Below the pieces are notes generated by a model. The model worked only from the letters and a program-made list of their open reading frames with translations. It made no database searches and was not told the DNA's origin. A program made the translations under genes and the position numbers. From assembly GCA_045222555.1 (NCBI GenBank), contig JBGUYY010000091.1:1-64000 (forward strand): DNA of 64,000 bases, read 5' to 3'. This stretch comes from UBA1756 sp045222555. Its GTDB lineage: Bacteria > Bacteroidota > Bacteroidia > Bacteroidales > WCHB1-69. Shown piece by piece: positions 58,708 through 64,000 of the stretch (its first letter is position 1; the number at the start of each line of letters is the position of its first letter).

Positions 58708-61704
58708 ATGCGAAACAAAGGTTTAGTTTTATTTTTTACCATTCTTATCTCACTCGCATGTCTTTATTGCCTCTCCTTTACCGTGGTGACGAAGAGTATT
58801 GAGAAGTCTGCTAAGGAGTATGCCACTTCAGGAGATGCCTACGAAAAGGCTCTCAACAGCCAGATAGCGGTTTACAAGGCTGAGAACGGAAAAGCCCCTC
58901 AGGGTCTTGAGTATTCCCGCCTCGTGAACGACGTGCAGACCACCCTCGAACGCGAGTATCTCGACCGCATGAAGGACTCCTCCGTGTGGCTCGGATTCAC
59001 CTATGGCCAGAGCAAAGAGAAAGAGATCAACCTCGGTCTCGACCTCCAGGGCGGTATGAGTATCACCCTTGTGGTCTCCTCACCGGAGCTCGTCGAACAG
59101 AAGTGCAGCCGCCTCTATGCCGACTCACCCGAATTCCTCGAGCCCTTCAATGCTGCAGTGAAAGAATACAACAAGGGCGCTAACGGTACCGACTTCCTCG
59201 ACATCTATGCTGAGAAGACGAAAAACCAGTCCCTCAACAAGTTCTTCGGCGGCAAGGATGAGCTGAACATGCCCAACGCCTCCAATAAGGAGATCATCGA
59301 CCGCTTCCGCGAGGAACGTGCCAATACCGTTGAGTCCACCCTCAAGATCCTCAGCAAGCGTGTGGACCGCTACGGTGTGACCCAGCCCACCATCCAGAAG
59401 GACGCTTCCGGCCGTATCGTGGTGGAACTCCCCGGCGTGAAGGATAAAGAGCGTATCGAGAACCTCCTCCAGAGCACCGCTCAGCTGGAGTTCTGGAAGG
59501 TCGTCTCCCTCACCGAGAATCATCCCGCCGCTTTCCGCAAGGCTGTCGTGGACCTCGCCCAGGAAGCTGGCGACAACAACGACCCCGAAATGCAGAAGGC
59601 CCTCACCAAAATTGCAGGCTACTGCACGGCCAACCCCTACGACCATGCTGTGATCAACATGCCGCTCGCCGACACCAGCATCACCAAGGTCAACCGTTAC
59701 CTCCCCCTCATCAAAGAGAAACTCGGTGTCAACTATGTATATTATTGGACCAAGCTCGACAAGAACACCAAGATGGTCTCCCTCATCCCGCTCTCCGTGG
59801 CCAATGTCAAGGAGAATGAGGTGGTAGGCCCCGTGCTCAGCAGCAAGACCATCGGCGGCGACCGTATCATCCAGCACGCCGAGCAGAACCTCGACGAGTA
59901 CCAGCGCGTGATCGTGAACATGACGATGGAAAGCCAGGCTGCCGATGAGTGGAAGAACATCACCACCGACAACAAGGGTGAGTGCATCGCCATCGTGCTC
60001 GACGAACTGGTCTATTCCTACCCGCGTATCAACGATGTTATCGCCAACGGTCGTTCCCAGATCAGCGGTAACTTCGACGTGCAGGAAGCTAAGGAGCTGG
60101 CCATCGTGCTCAACTCCGGCGGTTTGGATGTGCATCTCGACGTGATCGCCTCCGACGTGGTCGGACCCTCACTGGGTGAAAGATCCATCAAGTCAGGTCT
60201 TCTCTCCTTCGCACTGGCCTTCGTCCTCGTGCTCATTTACATGTTCTTGTACTACGACCGCGCCGGTCTCGTGGCCGACGTCGCCCTGCTCACCAACGTC
60301 TTCTTCATGGTGGGTGTGCTCGCCTCCCTCGGTTCCGCCCTCACCCTGCCTGGTATGGCCGGTATCGTGCTAACCTTGGGTATGGCCGTTGACGCGAACG
60401 TGCTGATTTACGAGCGTATCCGCGAAGAGGTGCGCAATGGCAAGGGTATGCGCCTCGCCGTCGCCGACGGTTACAAGAACGCCTACTCCGCCATTATCGA
60501 CGGTAACGTTACCACTCTCATCACCGGTTTCGTCCTCTATCTGGTCGGCTCCGGTCCTGTCAAGGGTTTCGCCATCACCTTGATCATCGGTATCCTCTCC
60601 TCTCTGTTCACCGCTATCTTCATCTCCCGTATGATTTTCGAGAGCAGACTTTCTCATGGCAAAACTCCGAGCTTCGGCAACAGCAAGACCCTCAACGCCT
60701 TTACCAACACGCATTTCGATTTCTTGGGTACCAAGAAAGCTTGCTACATCATCTCTGCTAGCTTGATCGGTATCGTCATCATCGCCTTCCTCACCTTCGG
60801 TATGCAGGTGGGTATCGATTTCGCCGGTGGTCGTACCTATATCGTCCAGTTCGACCATGCCCTCTCCACCGACGAGGTGCATCAGGCCGCTGAAGCCGTC
60901 ACGGCTGAGTTTGGTGGCTCCCCGCAGGTCAAGACCTTCGGTTCTGCCGACCGTCTGCGTGTGCTCGTCAACTATCAGGTGGATGATCCTTCCAAGGAGA
61001 TCGAGGCCAAGTGCCAAGACAAACTCTACAAGTCACTGAGCGGTCTCTATAAGGCTGAATCTCATATCAACAAGGCCAGATTTGAAGAGATTAACGAGAA
61101 CGATATCGGAATCTTGAGTACCTCTCGCGTGCAGGCCGCTATGGCTCACGAGTTGATTCTCAAGGCTATCATCTCCGTGCTCATCTCCCTCGTGCTCATC
61201 TTCATCTACATCGCCATCCGATTCCGCAACTGGCAGTTTGGTCTTGGTAGTATTCTCGTGCTCTGCCACGATACCTTGATCACTATCGGTATGTTCGCCA
61301 TCTTCCGCCATGTGCTGCCGCTCGAAATCGACCAGCAGTTCATCGCCGCTGTGTTGACGGTGATCGGTTACTCTATCAACAACGTGGTGATCATCTACGA
61401 CCGTGTACGTGAGAACCTGACCCTTACCCCGAAGGCTGGCTACACTGCCAACTTCAACAATGCAGTGAACAGCACCCTCGGTCGTAACATCAACACCTGC
61501 GGTACTACCATCATGGTGTTGTTGGTCATCTTCATCATGGGCTTCTTCGGTGGTGAGAATATCCAGGGCTTCGTCTTCGCAATGCTCATGGGTATTATCT
61601 GCGGTACATACTCCGGTATCTTCATCGCCCCGGCTATCGCACACGGCCTGCTCTCCCGTTCTTCCAAAAAAGCTAATGTCGCTAAAATCCAGCTGACCAA
61701 ATAA
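58708..61704 (+). CDS. secDF: Protein translocase SecDF (fused SecD-SecF)
   Basis: Proton-driven Sec accessory protein of 998 residues in the fused Bacteroidota form. SecD half: helix 1 at residues 5-27, P1 domain opening INLGLDLQGGMSITLVVSSP, LSKRVDRYGVTQPTIQKDAS, VELPGVKDKERIENLL, helices with MAGIVLTLGMAVDANVLIYE (motif D4). SecF half from about residue 655: FLGTKKACYIISASLIGIVI, VGIDFAGGRTYIVQF (P4), and LTVIGYSINNVVIIYDRVRE. Together with YajC at 35494-35805 it supports export, including of T9SS substrates. It ends in the hairpin at 61725-61777. Confidence 0.96.
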   Translation: MRNKGLVLFFTILISLACLYCLSFTVVTKSIEKSAKEYATSGDAYEKALNSQIAVYKAENGKAPQGLEYSRLVNDVQTTLEREYLDRMKDSSVWLGFTYGQSKEKEINLGLDLQGGMSITLVVSSPELVEQKCSRLYADSPEFLEPFNAAVKEYNKGANGTDFLDIYAEKTKNQSLNKFFGGKDELNMPNASNKEIIDRFREERANTVESTLKILSKRVDRYGVTQPTIQKDASGRIVVELPGVKDKERIENLLQSTAQLEFWKVVSLTENHPAAFRKAVVDLAQEAGDNNDPEMQKALTKIAGYCTANPYDHAVINMPLADTSITKVNRYLPLIKEKLGVNYVYYWTKLDKNTKMVSLIPLSVANVKENEVVGPVLSSKTIGGDRIIQHAEQNLDEYQRVIVNMTMESQAADEWKNITTDNKGECIAIVLDELVYSYPRINDVIANGRSQISGNFDVQEAKELAIVLNSGGLDVHLDVIASDVVGPSLGERSIKSGLLSFALAFVLVLIYMFLYYDRAGLVADVALLTNVFFMVGVLASLGSALTLPGMAGIVLTLGMAVDANVLIYERIREEVRNGKGMRLAVADGYKNAYSAIIDGNVTTLITGFVLYLVGSGPVKGFAITLIIGILSSLFTAIFISRMIFESRLSHGKTPSFGNSKTLNAFTNTHFDFLGTKKACYIISASLIGIVIIAFLTFGMQVGIDFAGGRTYIVQFDHALSTDEVHQAAEAVTAEFGGSPQVKTFGSADRLRVLVNYQVDDPSKEIEAKCQDKLYKSLSGLYKAESHINKARFEEINENDIGILSTSRVQAAMAHELILKAIISVLISLVLIFIYIAIRFRNWQFGLGSILVLCHDTLITIGMFAIFRHVLPLEIDQQFIAAVLTVIGYSINNVVIIYDRVRENLTLTPKAGYTANFNNAVNSTLGRNINTCGTTIMVLLVIFIMGFFGGENIQGFVFAMLMGIICGTYSGIFIAPAIAHGLLSRSSKKANVAKIQLTK

Positions 61705-61724
61705 GACTTCAAATATTTTTTCAG

Positions 61725-61777
61725 ATTAGGTTGCTATAATTGGAAAATTTTTTCTATTTTAGCAACCTAATTTTTTT
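61725..61777 (+). terminator. Long-loop terminator of secDF enclosing a promoter-like loop
   Basis: Perfect 12-bp stem ATTAGGTTGCTA (61725-61736) / TAGCAACCTAAT (61760-61771) followed by a T-run. The 23-base AT-rich loop and the start of the second arm contain TATTTTAG, close to the TAnnTTTG element, 30 bases upstream of the next ATG (61797). Confidence 0.65.
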
Positions 61778-61796
61778 ATGGGAAAAATTTTTTACT

Positions 61797-64000
61797 ATGA
61801 ACATTAAAAAACTTATTGTTCTCTCCTTAAGTATTTTGTTCACAGGGATTTGCAGTGCGCAAGCTCCCGTTGTGAAAGATGCGGACAACGCTTTCAGAAC
61901 TTGCAAATATGAAAAGGCTTTGCAGGAATATAAGAAGGTGACGAGTAAAATCAAGAAGAATAAGGTCGAATCGAGGCGTGTCGCTTACCAGATTGCCGAG
62001 TGTTATCGTATCATGGGAGATGTGAAACATGCCAAGAAACAGTACGAGAGTTTGTACAAGAAGAATTATCAGAAGGATAATCCGCTGATTCTTTATCACC
62101 TTGGAAATATCTGCATCAACGATGGCGACTATGATGCCGCTTTGAAGTATTATCAGGAGTTCAAGAAGAAAGCTCCCGAGGATCCTCGCGCTGATGTGAT
62201 GATTGAGTCGTGCGCCCGCGCCAAGTCGTGGAAGGAAACTCCCACCCGCTACGAGGTGTATCCCATGAAGAAACTCAACACCCGCTACGATGAGTGGGCA
62301 CCGCGCTGGGGTAACCCCGACCGCAAGACGCAGATCATCTTCACCTCCAACCGCGACGGCTCCAACGGCAAGGGTACCGACCAGTGGACCGGCCAGGCGT
62401 TCTCCGACATCTATGTGTCTGAACTGCCCAAGAGCCGCAACACCGAATGGCCTGGCGATTGGTCTCCCGTGGCCTCCTACGATGACAATCAGGTCATCAA
62501 CACCGTGGTCAACGAAGGTGAAGCCTGCCCCAACCAGAAAGCTACCGCCATGTACTATACCTACTGTCCGCAGGACAAGAAAGAGGTGAAAGGCTGCTAC
62601 ATCTATGTCACCACCAAGAAAGGCAAAGATTGGACCGAGCCCGAAAAGGTGGAGCTGGGTGTGGATTCTTTCAACTATGTGCATCCCTTCGTTACAGGTG
62701 ATGAGCTGACCCTCTTCTTCGCTTCCAACAAGCCCGGTGGTTACGGCGGATATGACCTTTACAAGGTGACCCGTAGCAAGAAATCCAAACCGTTTGCCGC
62801 TGCTGACGTGAAGAACTTGGGCAGCGTGGTGAACACCGCCGGCAATGAGGTCTTCCCCGCTCTCCGTGGCGACAGCCTCCTCTATTTCTCCTCCGACGGT
62901 CATTACGGCTTCGGCGGTCTCGACATCTACTATTCCGAATTTGTGAACGGCCAGTACCAGACTCCCGAAAACCTGCTTTCACCTATCAACTCCGAGGCTG
63001 ATGAGATTGGTATCATGTTCGATGACGCTCCGGCTATCGACCCGAAATCGAAATCTCCTTATGTTGAAAAGGGTTACTTCTCTTCCAACCGTGCCGGTGG
63101 CAAGGGTGGTGACGATATTTACTACTTCCTGCTCCGTCCGCTGGTTTACACCATCGCCGGTTTCGTGAAGGACGCCTCCAACCTCCAGCCCATCGACGGC
63201 GCTACGGTTGAAATCGTCGGCTCCGACGGAACGACCTACAAGACCAAGACCGATGTCAAGGGTTATTATAAATTTGATAAGGATAAGATTCTCGGCAACA
63301 CCACCTACAGCATGGTCACCACCCGATCGGGTTATTATGCTGAGAACAATACTGCCAGCCAGACCACTGTGGGTTTGAGCGAAAACACCGACCTCAAGCA
63401 GGATTTCAAACTTACCCCGCTGCCGCGCGAACCTATCGTTCTTCCTGAAATTCTTTACGATTTCGACGATGCCACGCTCAAACCGCAATATCAGGATTCC
63501 CTCCTGTTTGTGTATGACATCATGACGCAGAACCCCACCCTCGTAGTGGAACTCCGTTCCCACACTGATAACCGTGGTAATGATGATTATAATGAAAGAC
63601 TTTCTCAGGATCGTGCTCAGGCTTGTGTAGATTACCTTATCAATGAGAAGGGGGTTGACAAGAACCGTATCAGTCCGAAAGGTTATGGTGAATACATGCC
63701 GCGCGTGCTCACCAGCGACATGACGGTGACTTACAACAGAAAACAATATACCTTCAAGAAAGGTACGAAGCTGACGGAAGACTACATCAACAGCCTGTCC
63801 CCGAAGGATTATCAGGAGGCTGCCCACCAGCTCAACCGTCGTACCGAGCTCTACATCCTCCGCGACGACTATGTGCCGGGCGGCGATACCATCGCTCCGG
63901 TGGTGGATGCCGGTCAGATCAATGTGTACAGTCACAAGTCTATCCCGGTCAGCATCTCTAAGGGTGTGGTGAAGGGTGCCTGCTACGCCAACAACAAGAC
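61797..64000 (+). CDS. PorE-like OmpA family protein (TPR-PD40-CRD-OmpA), 3' end cut by window edge
   Basis: Exported protein open to the right edge (734 codons seen), signal peptide MNIKKLIVLSLSILFTGICS. Domain order: TPR repeats (about 25-140, KYEKALQEYKKV, NICINDGDYDAALKYYQEFK), a WD40-like PD40 propeller (about 160-440, FTSNRDGSNG, LFFASNKPGGYGGYDLYKVT, YFSSDGHYGFGGLDIYYSEF), a carboxypeptidase-regulatory-like domain (about 448-540) and an OmpA peptidoglycan-binding domain (about 544-680, ILYDFDDATLKP, ELRSHTDNRGNDDYNERLSQ). This is the architecture of PorE, which ties the T9SS to peptidoglycan. More sequence follows the OmpA domain (PVVDAGQINVYSHKSIPVSI) and runs off the window, which is longer than a standard PorE. 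Confidence 0.88.
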   Translation, partial: MNIKKLIVLSLSILFTGICSAQAPVVKDADNAFRTCKYEKALQEYKKVTSKIKKNKVESRRVAYQIAECYRIMGDVKHAKKQYESLYKKNYQKDNPLILYHLGNICINDGDYDAALKYYQEFKKKAPEDPRADVMIESCARAKSWKETPTRYEVYPMKKLNTRYDEWAPRWGNPDRKTQIIFTSNRDGSNGKGTDQWTGQAFSDIYVSELPKSRNTEWPGDWSPVASYDDNQVINTVVNEGEACPNQKATAMYYTYCPQDKKEVKGCYIYVTTKKGKDWTEPEKVELGVDSFNYVHPFVTGDELTLFFASNKPGGYGGYDLYKVTRSKKSKPFAAADVKNLGSVVNTAGNEVFPALRGDSLLYFSSDGHYGFGGLDIYYSEFVNGQYQTPENLLSPINSEADEIGIMFDDAPAIDPKSKSPYVEKGYFSSNRAGGKGGDDIYYFLLRPLVYTIAGFVKDASNLQPIDGATVEIVGSDGTTYKTKTDVKGYYKFDKDKILGNTTYSMVTTRSGYYAENNTASQTTVGLSENTDLKQDFKLTPLPREPIVLPEILYDFDDATLKPQYQDSLLFVYDIMTQNPTLVVELRSHTDNRGNDDYNERLSQDRAQACVDYLINEKGVDKNRISPKGYGEYMPRVLTSDMTVTYNRKQYTFKKGTKLTEDYINSLSPKDYQEAAHQLNRRTELYILRDDYVPGGDTIAPVVDAGQINVYSHKSIPVSISKGVVKGACYANNK

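Overview
The window is a gene-dense chromosomal segment of a Bacteroidota bacterium, most likely order Bacteroidales. The evidence is threefold. About twenty genes are preceded by the Bacteroidota-type -7 element TAnnTTTG, with weak or absent Shine-Dalgarno sites. The gene families are typical of the phylum: type IX secretion (T9SS) plug protein, a PorE-like OmpA protein, a C10 peptidase with a T9SS tail, fused SecDF, BatA-type protein, DUF1573, DUF349 and DUF5103. Conserved blocks such as nusB-DUF1573-yajC-ybbR are also present. No rRNA, CRISPR array, transposase, integrase or phage gene was seen; the only RNA gene is one tRNA-Gln.

Layout. 1-8.7 kb: truncated C10 peptidase, a Na/Pi cotransporter fused to PhoU and an OmpR-type DNA-binding domain, an ATP-grasp ligase, then a methyltransferase / metal-efflux permease / secreted barrel cluster, and MarC. 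8.7-12.3 kb: a cobalamin riboswitch in front of a CoA-transferase operon, and a DUF4143 ATPase whose promoter carries three 12-bp direct repeats spaced exactly 33 bp. 12.3-19.7 kb: FGE-like secreted protein, Hsp20 behind an apparent sigma-54 promoter, an esterase-nucleotidase fusion, a subtilase with a C-terminal barrel-like domain, uridine phosphorylase. 19.7-30.6 kb: BatA-like protein, PepD, serine hydrolase, TonB, then a DRTGG / anti-sigma-type ATPase / sensory-type [FeFe]-hydrogenase operon, an M16 peptidase, RseC and a bifunctional nuclease. 30.7-37.3 kb: tRNA-Gln and housekeeping genes (ribH, fmt, HU, tyrS, yajC, nusB). 37.3-45.7 kb: rhomboid, EEP hydrolase, DUF349, THUMP-like methyltransferase, T9SS plug, FtsX-type permease. 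45.8-49.3 kb: an envelope O-acylation operon (MBOAT, DltD-like SGNH protein, and a 39-residue membrane microprotein ending in a DltX-like Y-x-x-F). 49.3-64 kb: tdk, two paralogous lipoproteins, pgk, an aminosugar-kinase/RapZ fusion, M16 peptidase, MFS carrier, secDF, and a truncated PorE-like OmpA protein.

The most notable items are the microprotein at 45875-45994 (a candidate DltX analogue in a Gram-negative MBOAT system), the transporter-PhoU-winged-helix fusion, the hydrogenase/anti-sigma operon, the B12 riboswitch on a CoA-transferase operon, the 33-bp-phased repeats, and the sigma-54 control region of hsp20. All functional statements come from reading motifs by eye; no database search was run.
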